Shown: positions 25,478 to 35,342, numbered from the stretch's first letter. The stretch is 64,000 bases of DNA from Trueperella pyogenes (GCF_001070855.1 NZ_JVLH01000009.1:1-64000), one strand, 5' to 3'. Program-made: numbers and translations. The notes: generated by a model not told the origin, from the sequence alone.

Positions 25478-26463
25478 GGTACCGCTACCGCGTTGAAGAC
25501 GGCATCGATCAAGCCATCAACTGAGATCTCGTCGGCCATCGCGTCGAAGGTGCGAATGATGCGGTGGCGAAGAATCGCGTGACGAAGCTTCTTAATATCG
25601 TCGGGCATCACGTAGTTGCGACCGGCCATTAGTGCCACGGCCTGGCTCACGCGCATGAGGGCGATACCGCCACGAGGCGAAGCGCCCACGCGCACGTGCT
25701 GCGAGAAACCGGGAAGCGGGTTGGGCCCCATTCCTCGAGTGGTATTAATGATGTCGACGATGTAAGCCTTCAAAGTATCGTGGAGGAAGACACGCCTGGT
25801 CATCTGCTGAAGGAAAGTCAGATCCTCGAGGGAGATGGGCTCCGCATCAATGGGCTTCTCCATAGTCCCTGCTTCGATGCGGTTAAGGACCTCAAGCTCT
25901 TCCAGGGGCTTTGGGTAGGTGATGATTTCCTTCATCAAGAAGCGGTCCATCTGCGCTTCGGGAAGAACGTAGGTTCCTTCTTCTTCGATGGGGTTCTGAG
26001 TCGCCATCACCATGAAGGGCTTGGGCAGTGGATAGACAATTCCACCAATGGTGGTCTGCCCTTCCTGCATGGCCTCGAGCATGGCAGATTGGGTCTTTGC
26101 CGATGAACGGTTGATTTCATCCAGAAGCACGATATTGGCGTGGACGGGACCCAGCTCCGTTGTCATCTCATTTTCGGCCTGGTTCCAGATACGCGTACCG
26201 ACAATATCGTTCGGCATCAGGTCTGGAGTGCACTGGATGCGGTGGAATGAACCCGAAATTGCCTGCGCAATAGTTTGAGCGGCCGTCGTCTTTGCCAAAC
26301 CGGGGACAGACTCCATCAGGATGTGCCCTTGAGCCAACAGGCCAACAATCAGGGTTTCGCGAAGGTTTTCTTGGCCGACAACGCGCTCTGAGAAGATCTT
26401 CTGGATACGGTCCAGGAGCTCTTTGCTGCGTTTGAGCTCATCATCGGTGAGATAAGTGGACAT
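25474..26463 (-). CDS. MoxR-family AAA+ ATPase
   Basis: 329 residues. Walker A variant SVPGLAKTT (52-60), Walker B VLLDEINRS, sensor 1 (MATQNP) and an arginine finger region, with the MoxR-specific GTYVLPEAQMDRF segment. A chaperone-like ATPase that remodels VWA proteins, here as the first gene of the operon with the DUF58 and VWA genes. GGAG precedes the ATG. Very confident. Confidence 0.95.
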   Translation of the reverse strand: MSTYLTDDELKRSKELLDRIQKIFSERVVGQENLRETLIVGLLAQGHILMESVPGLAKTTAAQTIAQAISGSFHRIQCTPDLMPNDIVGTRIWNQAENEMTTELGPVHANIVLLDEINRSSAKTQSAMLEAMQEGQTTIGGIVYPLPKPFMVMATQNPIEEEGTYVLPEAQMDRFLMKEIITYPKPLEELEVLNRIEAGTMEKPIDAEPISLEDLTFLQQMTRRVFLHDTLKAYIVDIINTTRGMGPNPLPGFSQHVRVGASPRGGIALMRVSQAVALMAGRNYVMPDDIKKLRHAILRHRIIRTFDAMADEISVDGLIDAVFNAVAVP

Positions 26464-26553
26464 TCAGGAAACTCCTGGCTCATTGAATAATTACGAATAT
26501 CTTACTGTTTTTTAGAGGTGTATTCAGGCCCGTTAGTCAGCCGCCTTCCCCAA

Positions 26554-28509
26554 TCACTGAGTGCTACTGGGAGTGGGCAGGGTAATTGGAGGCACAGAAA
26601 AACTGGGTATGGTCACCGAAATAGTCGGAATATGTGTCACTGTTGGGGTATTCGAACTCTTGATCGTCGTGTGCGCACATGCGCGAATAATTCCGAAAAC
26701 CAGCATGAAAATGACCGCAAGAATCCATCCCGTACGCTTCTTTTTTCGCGCGACAGCCTGCGATTCATACCCGTAGGCCTCCGTGGAAAGAGTATTGTCG
26801 GCAGGAGTTCCACCGGGATTACGCCAGGCCTCCTCCATTTCCGGAGCATTTTTGCGCCACAGACTTACAGTGTCCAAGTGCGTGATGTAGTCGGGCAGAG
26901 GCTTGACAGTGCCCTGTTCAATCCCCCGGGGACCGTATTGGTTAAAGCTATCAACCAGTTCAATTTCCTGATCGAAAAGCGAATCAATAGTCAGAGTTGG
27001 AACGTTTTCTTGAAGATACCCAAGCAATGAGTCAAAGATGACCAGCGACTCCGGGCTGATAAAAGCTTTGGGATAGAGCGGCAAGAAGGTCCCATCCTGA
27101 TCAATAAGGATGTAGGCCTTCCCCGTACGAAGAAGTACCGCAATGTTTGCAATGGCAATTTCAACACGACGGGTCACTAAGGTCGGATCACCCTCCCGTA
27201 ATGGATCGAACCACTGCGCGACCAGCCTGTCACTGGAGACCATGAGGTGATGAGGCAGAATCATCGAGTATCCGCTGAGGTTTTCAGGAACGCTCGACAG
27301 AAGGTCTGTCCCCTCTGTTGAGGGATACGGAATCGATGGGGCCGGCTCGGGATACCCCTTATAGAGCGGGAAGTGGTCGTAGGTGGACTTCGGTGCGGTA
27401 AGAAGCGGATAACGCTGGAGCAGCTGAGGCGATGCCACATCGTATGCGATGTGGGCGCTCGCAATTGCTCGGTCGATGATGTCGCGGACCTCTGCTGGGG
27501 TCGGCACACTGGTGTCATTGATCCGGTGCAAGTGCTGCGAAACATCAAGATTCTCATCATCTGCAACGCGCTCGATAATTTTCGAAAGATCGACTGTTAG
27601 CTTGCGCCCCGGTTTAAAGAATTGATCAAGGAAACGACGCGCATCCCAGTACATGTCCATCTCTTTGAAACGGATCATTCCAATGAGTTCTGGAGCAATT
27701 GAGTAAGCAGCGCTTGATACTTTGATGTCCGAGTAACGCGAATTCATCGCTCTGAGAACATTTGTAGCGTCAATGGCTATTGCCCAACGTGCCGCAAGGC
27801 CTGCGCGCGTCATTGGGACGGCAAAAGAGAATAGATAATTTGTTCCCCCCTGCCACTGACTACCCGGCTGATACTGGTCACGCGGCGTAGCGGTATTTAC
27901 TGCTAGAAGGTCATCCAGGTCCAAAGAATCTGGCGCACGATCAAAACCCAGTCCCAAGAAGTCAGGCTCTGTCGTCACAAAAACACAGGGGTAGCGCGCT
28001 TCAAAAGGCGAGATCCGGCGCGCAAGTTCGCAAGCCGCAGGAAAGTACTTCTCGGCCTCGAAAGTAACGGTATCTGGACGAAAAATAGCGAGCAGGGCCT
28101 CGGAAATACCTGCACGATTGGCAATTTCGGATGCCCACATATCAGAGGCACCTGCATGTCCCGCGGAGGGAAGTATTCCCTCCGGGTTTTCGAAGCAAAC
28201 CGGCAAGCGCAACCACGCTTGGCGGACGATTTCGCGCGGCCCATGTACGCGGATATCAATTTCAGACAGGTAGCTTGCTAATTCAACCTGCGCGGAAGCA
28301 AACTGACCGGGCGCATATTCAACTGGACGTTTGAGCTCGGTGCCAATGGACTCCATAAGCACATGAAGGGCACCGATTTCTTCAGGAGCGACATTGAATG
28401 TTCCGTAGGCCAGTGTCAAACACATCCACAGATCATCCGGATTGCCCGATGATGGCTCGAGTACTGCCCACTCGTATCCGTTAACAGTCGTCCATCGTTT
28501 AACAGCCAA
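26554..28509 (-). CDS. Large hypothetical membrane protein
   Basis: About 651 residues, start most likely the TTG at 28509 preceded by GGGGAGG (an upstream TTG at 28533 lacks a site). A long soluble N-terminal part (1-580) with no recognised domain, a KKKR basic stop, one membrane helix (about 595-615) and a Ser/Thr/Pro-rich tail of about 35 residues (repeats of TP, SVPPITLP) probably outside. Ends 90 nt upstream of the MoxR gene, so it could be transcribed with it. Possibly an envelope-stress or secretion component, but no function can be assigned. Confidence 0.7.
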   Translation of the reverse strand: MAVKRWTTVNGYEWAVLEPSSGNPDDLWMCLTLAYGTFNVAPEEIGALHVLMESIGTELKRPVEYAPGQFASAQVELASYLSEIDIRVHGPREIVRQAWLRLPVCFENPEGILPSAGHAGASDMWASEIANRAGISEALLAIFRPDTVTFEAEKYFPAACELARRISPFEARYPCVFVTTEPDFLGLGFDRAPDSLDLDDLLAVNTATPRDQYQPGSQWQGGTNYLFSFAVPMTRAGLAARWAIAIDATNVLRAMNSRYSDIKVSSAAYSIAPELIGMIRFKEMDMYWDARRFLDQFFKPGRKLTVDLSKIIERVADDENLDVSQHLHRINDTSVPTPAEVRDIIDRAIASAHIAYDVASPQLLQRYPLLTAPKSTYDHFPLYKGYPEPAPSIPYPSTEGTDLLSSVPENLSGYSMILPHHLMVSSDRLVAQWFDPLREGDPTLVTRRVEIAIANIAVLLRTGKAYILIDQDGTFLPLYPKAFISPESLVIFDSLLGYLQENVPTLTIDSLFDQEIELVDSFNQYGPRGIEQGTVKPLPDYITHLDTVSLWRKNAPEMEEAWRNPGGTPADNTLSTEAYGYESQAVARKKKRTGWILAVIFMLVFGIIRACAHTTIKSSNTPTVTHIPTISVTIPSFSVPPITLPTPSSTQ

Positions 28510-28579
28510 TTCGCCTCCCCATGTGGGTGCCAAAAATGCGCACGTATCTTCTACTCTAAAACATCACGGAAAGACAAAC

Positions 28580-28618
28580 ATAGGCGGGCGGCCCCACTGT
28601 GGGGAACCGCCCGCCTAT
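28580..28618 (-). terminator. Terminator of pckG
   Basis: ATAGGCGGGCGG pairs with CCGCCCGCCTAT around an inner CCCCACTGTGGGG hairpin, 22 nt after the pckG stop. GC-rich with a weak T-tract. Confidence 0.75.
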
Positions 28619-28640
28619 TAAGTGTGCTAGCTAGAAGCTA

Positions 28641-30479
28641 TCAGGCCTGCTTTGCAGCAGCGATGCGTGCACGGAACTTCGCGAGCTGCTCGGTGATAGC
28701 TGCGGGGAGCTTGTCACCGAACTGCGAGAAGTATTCCTCGGTGTCGTCCATTTCGGCTGCCCATGCGTCGGGGCAAATCTCGAAGAGCTTTGCCCACTTG
28801 GCTTCGTCGATGTCCAGACCTTCAAGGTTGAAGTCCTCGAAGTGCGGGTAGCGACCGGTGACGCCGTCGATTGCCTCGACCTCGCCAGCTGCGCGGCGAA
28901 CGATCCAGTCCAGAACGCGGGAGTTGTCGCCGTATCCGGGCCACATGAAGTTGCCGTCTTCGTCCTTGCGGAACCAGTTGACCTGGTAGACCTTGGGGAA
29001 GTTCTCGCCCAGCTTGTCCTGCATCTCGAGCCAGTGGCCCCAGTAGTCGGCCATGTTGTAGCCGCAGAAGGGCAGCATGGCGAAGGGGTCGTGGCGCAGC
29101 GAACCGGCCTTAACGTCGGTTGCAGCAGCGGTGACCTCAGAGGCCACGGAAGCGCCGATGAACACGCCGTGTGCAGGCTCGTACTGCTCAGCAACCAGCG
29201 GGACGTTGGTCGCGCGGCGGCCACCGAAGAGGATTGCGTCAACCGGAACACCCTCGGGTGCTTCCCAGTCGGGGCAGATGATCGGGCACTGCGAGGCGGG
29301 AACGGTGAAGCGGCTGTTCGGGTGAGCAGCCTTCTCGCCGGACTCGGGGGTCCAGTCGTTACCGTGCCAGTCGATCAGGTGGGCCGGAACCTCACCGTCG
29401 ATGCCTTCCCACCACACGTCACCATCGTCGGTCAGTGCAACGTTGGTGAAGATGGAGTTGGCCTTTGCGGTCTCCATTGCCATGGGGTTGGTCTTGTAGG
29501 AGGTTCCCGGTGCAACACCGAAGAAGCCTGCCTCGGGGTTGATGGCGCGCAGGCGGCCATCGGTTCCCGGACGCATCCATGCAATGTCGTCACCCACGGT
29601 CTCGACCTTGTAGCCGGGGATGGTGGGCTGGAGCATGGCAAGGTTGGTCTTGCCACATGCGCTGGGGAATGCTGCGGTCACGTGGTACTGCTTGCCGGTG
29701 GACTCGCGGGTCAGGCGCAGGACGAGCATGTGCTCTGCCATCCAGCCATCGCGCTTTGCCATGGTCGAAGCGATACGCAGTGCGAAGCACTTCTTGCCCA
29801 GCAGCGCGTTGCCGCCGTAACCGGAACCGAAAGACCAGATTTCGTTGGTCTCGGGGAAGTGGGTGATGTACTTCTCGTCGTTGCAGGGCCAGGTGGAATC
29901 TTCCTGACCGGGCTCCAGAGGAGCACCGACGGAGTGAACGGCGGGAACCCACACGCGGCCCTCGTTGATGAGGTCCATTGCCTTTGCACCCATGCGGGTC
30001 ATGATGCGCATGGAGACAACAACGTAAGGAGAGTCGGTGATCTCAACACCGAGCTGGGAGATGGGGCCACCCAGAGGACCCATGGAGAAGGGAACCACGT
30101 ACATGGTGCGGCCCTTCATGGCACCCGTGAACTTCTCGTGCAGGGTTGCCTTCATTTCCTTGGGGTCTGCCCAGTGGTTGGTCGGACCTGCGTCCTCTTC
30201 CTTCTCACAGCAGATGAAGGTACGCGATTCAACACGCGCAACATCGGAGGGCTTCGAGCGAGCGAGGAAGCAGTTCGGGCGCTTCTCTTCGTTCAGCTTG
30301 GTGAGCATGCCACTCTCGACCATTTCAGAGGTCAGGCGATCCCACTCTTCCTGGGAGCCATCAGCGAACTCCACGCGATCAGGGGTGGTCAGTGCTGCAA
30401 TCTCAGCAACCCACTTGATGACATCTTCGGGAGCGTTCGCCGGAGCGGCTGCGCGCACATCCTGTTCAGTCACGGACAT
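28641..30479 (-). CDS. pckG: Phosphoenolpyruvate carboxykinase (GTP)
   Basis: 612 residues, the normal length for GTP-dependent PEPCK. Seen: the P-loop SACGKTNLA (about 273-281, with the reactive cysteine), metal and substrate segment HSVGAPLEP, and the ATPVPA-like guanine-site segments [18 protein letters not shown]. It converts oxaloacetate and GTP to PEP, CO2 and GDP, linking the TCA cycle to gluconeogenesis, or works in reverse as an anaplerotic CO2 fixer in fermentative oral actinomycetes (inference). Monocistronic. Confidence 0.98.
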   Translation of the reverse strand: MSVTEQDVRAAAPANAPEDVIKWVAEIAALTTPDRVEFADGSQEEWDRLTSEMVESGMLTKLNEEKRPNCFLARSKPSDVARVESRTFICCEKEEDAGPTNHWADPKEMKATLHEKFTGAMKGRTMYVVPFSMGPLGGPISQLGVEITDSPYVVVSMRIMTRMGAKAMDLINEGRVWVPAVHSVGAPLEPGQEDSTWPCNDEKYITHFPETNEIWSFGSGYGGNALLGKKCFALRIASTMAKRDGWMAEHMLVLRLTRESTGKQYHVTAAFPSACGKTNLAMLQPTIPGYKVETVGDDIAWMRPGTDGRLRAINPEAGFFGVAPGTSYKTNPMAMETAKANSIFTNVALTDDGDVWWEGIDGEVPAHLIDWHGNDWTPESGEKAAHPNSRFTVPASQCPIICPDWEAPEGVPVDAILFGGRRATNVPLVAEQYEPAHGVFIGASVASEVTAAATDVKAGSLRHDPFAMLPFCGYNMADYWGHWLEMQDKLGENFPKVYQVNWFRKDEDGNFMWPGYGDNSRVLDWIVRRAAGEVEAIDGVTGRYPHFEDFNLEGLDIDEAKWAKLFEICPDAWAAEMDDTEEYFSQFGDKLPAAITEQLAKFRARIAAAKQA

Positions 30480-30781
30480 TTTGCCTCCTGAGGCACTCGG
30501 TGATTCTGGGACGTGGTCACGCCCCGATCTACGTTCTTAATCATCCTCTACCCCACCGGTATTTGCGCGGGCGCAAAGTCCCTCTTTCCATTTGAATCAG
30601 ACAATTCCGTCAACTGTGACCACGTTTCCTTGCAGTTTCCCGCAATATCTCAGCCATTCATGCGAGTGTGGCAATAGACACATTCTTCAACAGGAGATTC
30701 ACCCTAAAGTGAACTTGAATATCCAGTGTGTAATGGATGACGATTGCCTTGAGGCAGTCTCAACACAATCGGAGGGACATT
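30480..30781. other. Divergent intergenic region, pckG and phosphate uptake
   Basis: About 300 bases between the two divergent starts with no gene. It contains an inverted repeat TTCAC-N6-GTGAA at about 30698-30713 that might be a regulator site for the phosphate genes. GGAGGGAC precedes the ATG at 30782. Nothing else stands out. Confidence 0.35.
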
Positions 30782-31414
30782 ATGGGGATCCGGAGCAGAA
30801 CGCAGGGCCCAAACTTCTTCGAATTCTTCACCCAGCAAGCGAGCAAGCTTGTCGAGGGAGTCGAAATTCTTTCGCATATCTACGCCGCTTCCCCCGAAGA
30901 GCGAATCGCACTTCGTGACCAGCTTCATGGCGTCGAACACCAGGGCGACGAACTCAACCACGAAATCTTCCAACGGATTAACTCATCCTTCATCACTCCT
31001 TTCGACCGCGAAGACCTTCAGTCCCTTGCATCCCACTTGGATGACTGCATGGACTTCATTGACGAGGCCGGCGACATGCTGGTCGTCTACGGCATCGCAG
31101 GTATCCCCGAACAGATTGCACACCTGCTTGACGAGCAGATCGCAGTCATCGTTCATTGCGCAGAGCTGACGGCTAAGAACATCCCGGCGCTCAAGTCCCC
31201 CGTGGACCTGCGCGATTACTGGATCGAGATCAACCGCCTCGAAAATGAGGGTGACTTGGCGTACCGCCGCACTCTCACGGCACTTTTCGACTCCGGTCTT
31301 GACCCCATCACGGTCATCAAGCTCAAGGACGTCATTCAGAGCCTTGAGTCATGCGCGGACGCTTTCGAAGATCTAGCCAATGTCATCGAAGCCCTTGCAC
31401 TAAAGGAATCCTGA
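30782..31414 (+). CDS. DUF47 (PhoU-like) phosphate transport regulator
   Basis: 210 residues from MGIRSRTQGPNF; GGAGGGAC lies 7 nt before. All-helical, with the acidic clusters of PhoU-like DUF47 proteins: HEGDELNHEIFQRINSSF-like segment and EADDVIQSLESCADAFEDL-like final helix. Such proteins regulate the neighbouring PiT permease. The next gene starts 3 nt later, so they form an operon. Confidence 0.92.
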   Translation: MGIRSRTQGPNFFEFFTQQASKLVEGVEILSHIYAASPEERIALRDQLHGVEHQGDELNHEIFQRINSSFITPFDREDLQSLASHLDDCMDFIDEAGDMLVVYGIAGIPEQIAHLLDEQIAVIVHCAELTAKNIPALKSPVDLRDYWIEINRLENEGDLAYRRTLTALFDSGLDPITVIKLKDVIQSLESCADAFEDLANVIEALALKES

Positions 31415-31417
31415 GCC

Positions 31418-32479
31418 GTGGATCTTAACCTGATCCTGGTGTGCGTCGTCATTGCCGTTGCGCTCTTCTTCAGCTACACCAACGGCTTCCATGACGCTGC
31501 GAACGCGATTGCAACCTCTGTTTCCACCAAGGCATGGACTCCCCGCGCGGCACTCGTGATGGCCGCAGGAATGAATGTCCTGGGCGCCATGATGGGAACT
31601 GCGGTTGCAAAGACCATCGGCGAGGGGATTATTTCGATCTCCCCATATGCTGAATCTGCCCAGGTAGAAATGCAGCAAAAGGGTCTGGTCATCATCCTTG
31701 CAGCGCTCCTCGGTGCCTGCATATGGAACCTCATCACGTGGTGGTTTGGGCTTCCTTCATCTTCTTCGCACGCATTGATTGGCGGTATGGTCGGTGCAGG
31801 CTTGATGAGCGGCACCGCCGTCTATTGGTGGGGAATCGTCAAGTCGGTCATCATCCCGATGTTCGCCTCCCCCATCATCGGCTTCTTTGTCGGCTACATC
31901 GTCATGCGCATCGTGCTTTTCCTGCTTCGCAACGCGCAATACCACCACACCATGCGTCGTTTCCGCGCTGCGCAGCGCTTTTCTTCAGCCGCGATGGCCC
32001 TTGGCCACGGCATCCAAGATGCACAGAAGACCATGGGCATCATTGTCATGGCCCTTCTGGCAGGTGGCTACGGCGAGACCCACCATATCTACGATCCCAT
32101 TACCGGCGATATGACCGTCCCGATGTGGGTCAAGATCTCAGGAGCTCTTGCAATCTCCCTGGGCACCATGGCTGGTGGTGGCCGAATCATGCGAACCATC
32201 GGCCGTAAGATCATCGACCTTGATCCCGCCCGCGGTTTCGTTTCCGAGGCCGTGTCATCCTCGATCCTCTACCTGTGCTCCTACGTCGTCCACGCTCCGA
32301 TCTCGACAACACAGGTTGTTTCGACGTCGATCATGGGCGTTGGGTGCACGAAACGTTTCTCAGCAGTGCGTTGGGGCGTTGCGGGATCGATCGTGACCGC
32401 CTGGTTCTTGACCCTACCGGCAGCTGCCGCAGTTTCTGCGGTTGTCTATTGGGTTTGCGCACTGATCGTTGGAGTCTGA
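31418..32479 (+). CDS. PiT-family inorganic phosphate transporter
   Basis: 353 residues, mainly membrane helices, with the duplicated PiT signature: first copy SYTNGFHDAANAIATSVST near residues 18-36, second copy around 190-210 (AMALGHGIQDAQKTMGI). The internal loop after PSSSSHALIGG is conserved. It imports phosphate as metal-phosphate with H+ or Na+. Start GTG behind GGAATC; linked to the DUF47 gene. Confidence 0.95.
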   Translation: MDLNLILVCVVIAVALFFSYTNGFHDAANAIATSVSTKAWTPRAALVMAAGMNVLGAMMGTAVAKTIGEGIISISPYAESAQVEMQQKGLVIILAALLGACIWNLITWWFGLPSSSSHALIGGMVGAGLMSGTAVYWWGIVKSVIIPMFASPIIGFFVGYIVMRIVLFLLRNAQYHHTMRRFRAAQRFSSAAMALGHGIQDAQKTMGIIVMALLAGGYGETHHIYDPITGDMTVPMWVKISGALAISLGTMAGGGRIMRTIGRKIIDLDPARGFVSEAVSSSILYLCSYVVHAPISTTQVVSTSIMGVGCTKRFSAVRWGVAGSIVTAWFLTLPAAAAVSAVVYWVCALIVGV

Positions 32480-32491
32480 GGCCCCAATTCA

Positions 32492-32929
32492 GTGAAAGCA
32501 TCATTCATTCGCACCTGCTGCGGTGTGCTTGCCCTTTTCTTTGGTGCAAGCACACTCAGCGGGTGCGGTTTTTCTTCTGTCATGCGGCTTTCTGTCGGAG
32601 CCTGCGTTCAGATTCCAACCTCAACCAGCGCGTACTCTTTGGAAACTGTTTCCTGCTCGAGCCCTCACCAGGCTGAGGTTTTTGCCCTCCCCACTGTGGG
32701 GGGATCAGAGTTCCCCGAGGCCGCGCAACTTGAGTCGGAAGCGCGGCGCGCGTGCGAAAAAGACTTCACGCCCTACGTAGGAAGCAGTGCCGAAGACTCG
32801 GCCCTTGACCTCATTTGGATGACGCCCAGCCGAGAGTCATGGGAGCGGGGCGACCGGCAGATTGTGTGTCTTGCCGCTGCGAACGGCGATCAAACCCTTC
32901 GCGGTTCTGTTCGCGATTCGGCGTACTAG
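32492..32929 (+). CDS. Septum-formation-domain lipoprotein
   Basis: 145 residues: signal peptide with lipobox (TLSGC, lipid Cys25) followed by a Septum_form-like domain: an initial cysteine, the SCSSPHQAEVFALP segment, CEKDFTPYVGS, and a WxxGDRxxxC ending. The cysteine pattern suggests disulfides outside the cell. Despite the family name its link with division rests mainly on genome context. It lies 12 nt after the PiT gene and could be read with it. Confidence 0.8.
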   Translation: MKASFIRTCCGVLALFFGASTLSGCGFSSVMRLSVGACVQIPTSTSAYSLETVSCSSPHQAEVFALPTVGGSEFPEAAQLESEARRACEKDFTPYVGSSAEDSALDLIWMTPSRESWERGDRQIVCLAAANGDQTLRGSVRDSAY

Positions 32930-32942
32930 CAGCAGCTAGCAG

Positions 32943-33971
32943 CTATTCTGCAACCCTGGGTGCGTGACGTTCAATGTCAACCACACGCACCCAGTCCCCT
33001 TCGGGAAGAGTATGCAGAATAACCATCTCAGATGCAGAAAGCTCCCTGGCGTCAAGCGGGAAATTCATCCGCACTCCGGAGGGCGTGAATTGACGGAAGA
33101 CATCAAAAAGCCCCGGAAGCATCGTGCGTGGCGCGCAGAGAACTCGCGGTTCACGATCTGCCAAAAGCGCACGCACAAAGGCCTCGTCAGAGGAAGAATT
33201 CGCACCATCGCGTGAGGGAAGAGTATCGATTGATACTCCCGCGAGCGCAGCCCAAGGCCCCAGCGTCTGCCGAGTCCGCGCGGAAGAAGTCGCCATCGCT
33301 CGACGAACCCCGTATGCAGACAGCAGGTCTACCAGTTCAAGTGCCTCGCGGACCCCGGTACGCGACAGAGGACGCGCGTCGTCATCGCCCTCCCAATGCT
33401 GGGCTGGAAGTGCACGCGCATGGGGCAACATAGCCAAAGGAGTCGTCACAAGCTCGCCACTTCGGCCTCGCATGAGAAGTTCATTGAGGAGACGACGATC
33501 CCCGCGACGAGTAAGAAGATCGTGGGCACGCGAAGGAGACATCCACCGCGCCTGGTCAATTTCTCGCGTAGGAGCGCGGTGGACCGGCTTGCGTAGATGG
33601 ATGAGGCCACGATCAGAATGGGGATCTTCTCCCATGAGGGTTCCCACCCAGTAGCGGACCTCCTTGGTCTGCCCTGAGCCAAGGCGGTAGCGCTGAGTGG
33701 TTAGAGGGGCGCCGAGGCTGATGACGTGACCGGTTTCTTCCTCGACCTCACGCACAGCTGCAACGGGAATGGTCTCTCGTCCCTCAATCTTGCCTTTCGG
33801 CCACGACCAATCGTGATACTGGGGGCGATGGACTAGCAGAACTTCGATCTCAGCCTCATCAAGCACATCTCCCGGAAGGACCTGACGACCCGGGTGGCGT
33901 AAGCGCCATACAAGGGCGCCGCCTGCGCGAATAAGGCGCATCGGGGGCATGGGCTGAGGGCTGGGTGTCAC
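32943..33971 (-). CDS. Nudix hydrolase fused to a histidine-phosphatase-like domain (MutT1-like)
   Basis: 342 residues. N-terminal Nudix domain (about 1-150) with box GKIEGRETIPVAAVREVEEE-TG. C-terminal domain (about 165-330) aligns by eye with the phosphoglycerate-mutase-like half of mycobacterial MutT1 (HWEGDDDARPLSRTGVREA, SSARTRQTL). The RHG catalytic loop, however, reads LPHAR and the second His is not apparent, so the phosphatase part may be inactive or only structural. MutT1 removes oxidised or polyphosphate nucleotides. Divergent neighbours; no operon. Confidence 0.85.
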   Translation of the reverse strand: MTPSPQPMPPMRLIRAGGALVWRLRHPGRQVLPGDVLDEAEIEVLLVHRPQYHDWSWPKGKIEGRETIPVAAVREVEEETGHVISLGAPLTTQRYRLGSGQTKEVRYWVGTLMGEDPHSDRGLIHLRKPVHRAPTREIDQARWMSPSRAHDLLTRRGDRRLLNELLMRGRSGELVTTPLAMLPHARALPAQHWEGDDDARPLSRTGVREALELVDLLSAYGVRRAMATSSARTRQTLGPWAALAGVSIDTLPSRDGANSSSDEAFVRALLADREPRVLCAPRTMLPGLFDVFRQFTPSGVRMNFPLDARELSASEMVILHTLPEGDWVRVVDIERHAPRVAE

Positions 33972-33995
33972 GTTATTAACCCTAACCTAGAGTGG

Positions 33996-34028
33996 GCGTG
34001 GGTGCGGGCTTGAAACCCGGACCCACGC
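33996..34028 (-). terminator. Hairpin after the oxidoreductase pseudogene
   Basis: GCGTGGGTGCGGG and CCCGGACCCACGC pair with a single mismatch across a 7-nt loop, 19 nt past the stop of the pseudogene frame at 34047. Confidence 0.65.
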
Positions 34029-34046
34029 TCTTCTCAGATTGCTGTT

Positions 34047-34637
34047 TTAGTAGGCGACGGTGAAACGCTGTCCCGTGTGAGTGGGCGTTTCAATCTCGTC
34101 GACAAAAGCCTGGGCAAAGTCTGCTCCAGAAATATCGGAAACCCCATTCTCGTCAGTGAGCAGGACATCACCACCAAGACGGAAATGCCCGGTATGGGTT
34201 CCGGGATTGTCTGACCCGAAATTACCAGCGGGAGAAACAAAGAACCACTGAAGATCATCACTGCGCGAGCGCAAATCTTCGAGGACTGCGGCAAGTTGGC
34301 CGGCCTCGGAACGGAATTCCTCAGGGAAGTCCGGGAGCGAAGCAAGGGTACGTCCCCCCCCCCTCTTCAACACGCAACGATCCGGCGCCACCGACGATCC
34401 CCAAGCGAACTCCAGCCTTCTGAGCAAGGTCCGCAACTTGCGAGTAGAGGAAGCGAAGAGAGCCGTCCAAGTCACCTCGAGGCGAAAGTGCACCAATGAC
34501 GACATCCGCACCATCGACAACACTGCGGAGGACATCCTCATCAAGAAGGTCACCGTGGTTGTAGGTCACGCCTTCGATTGGCTCCGAGGGACGCGAACGC
34601 GACCAGGAAACGACGTGGAAGCCACGAGAAATAGAAG
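34047..34637 (-). pseudogene. NAD(P)-binding oxidoreductase, N-truncated and frameshifted
   Basis: Two frames together give an NmrA/SDR-like protein. The upstream frame reads SRGFHVVSWSRSRPSEPIEG, GVTYNHGDLLDEDVLRSVVD and IVGGAGSLRVEEGG, typical for the coenzyme site; the downstream frame continues RTLASLPDFPEEF to FTVAY. They break at a run of ten C on the plus strand (34353-34362); with nine (or twelve) the frame would be whole. The first Rossmann strand with GxxGxxG is also missing: the frame begins directly after the stop of the upstream gene. Two lesions make a dead gene likely. Confidence 0.75.
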
Positions 34638-35276
34638 TCAGTCCAACTCCCCGATGCGCGCTCGGGAGGCAGCACGTTCGAGCTCTTGAGCAGTCATAAC
34701 CAGCGCCCGCGCGCGCATCGTCACTCCGTATGCCAAGGCATCGTGCGGATCATCGATCCATTGTCTTCCCACTCTGGGATCTCCCGCAGCAACAATGCGC
34801 ATCGCATGTGCAAGCTCAGTGAAGATGTCTTCCAGATCATCATCACGTTTTTCTCCGGACAGAAGTGCATCCGCGTCATGGATAACATCTTCCAAAGGAC
34901 GCGCATGAATGGGCTCTTCGAGTCCTGGGACCTGCTCCGCATGCAATCCCAAGATGTACAGATCAGCAACCGTGAGCGGGTCACGGTGGAACCACTCTCT
35001 GAACAAGTACACGCGCCACAGCGCACCTGGAAGAGTGAAATCGGGGCTTAGCGACCACAGCTCGGCAACTAAAGGAACTCCACCGGTGGAAAGCAGCTCG
35101 CGAAGGCGACGCAAGGCCTCGGCATCAAAATCTTCATCTCCCACACCCAACAGTGCCCAAGCAGTTGAGTGGGCAAGAACAGAAGAATCCGCAACATCTG
35201 GCGCACCAACAATTGCCTCTGTTTGCGCGTAGTCCAAAATCGCCGGACGTCTTGGGATGCGTTGCGGTTCGCCCAT
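34638..35276 (-). CDS. Conserved hypothetical protein
   Basis: 212 residues from MGEPQRIPRRPA (ATG at 35276; the frame extends upstream without need). Soluble, acidic-helical, rich in W and L: LVAELWSLSPDFTLPGALWR-VYLFREWFHRDPLTVADLYILG is the most distinct stretch. No domain recognised. Its end lies directly against the truncated oxidoreductase, which may mark a deletion. Confidence 0.7.
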   Translation of the reverse strand: MGEPQRIPRRPAILDYAQTEAIVGAPDVADSSVLAHSTAWALLGVGDEDFDAEALRRLRELLSTGGVPLVAELWSLSPDFTLPGALWRVYLFREWFHRDPLTVADLYILGLHAEQVPGLEEPIHARPLEDVIHDADALLSGEKRDDDLEDIFTELAHAMRIVAAGDPRVGRQWIDDPHDALAYGVTMRARALVMTAQELERAASRARIGELD

Positions 35277-35342
35277 TTGCTCTCCTACCAGTAAGATGGT
35301 GGGGTTGGTCCACCCGATGGGCCACACAGCGGGGTTACCCGC

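Noticed and set aside
28842-30491. 549-residue frame opposite pckG
   Set aside because: pckG on the other strand is complete with all motifs; long antisense frames are common in high-GC genes.
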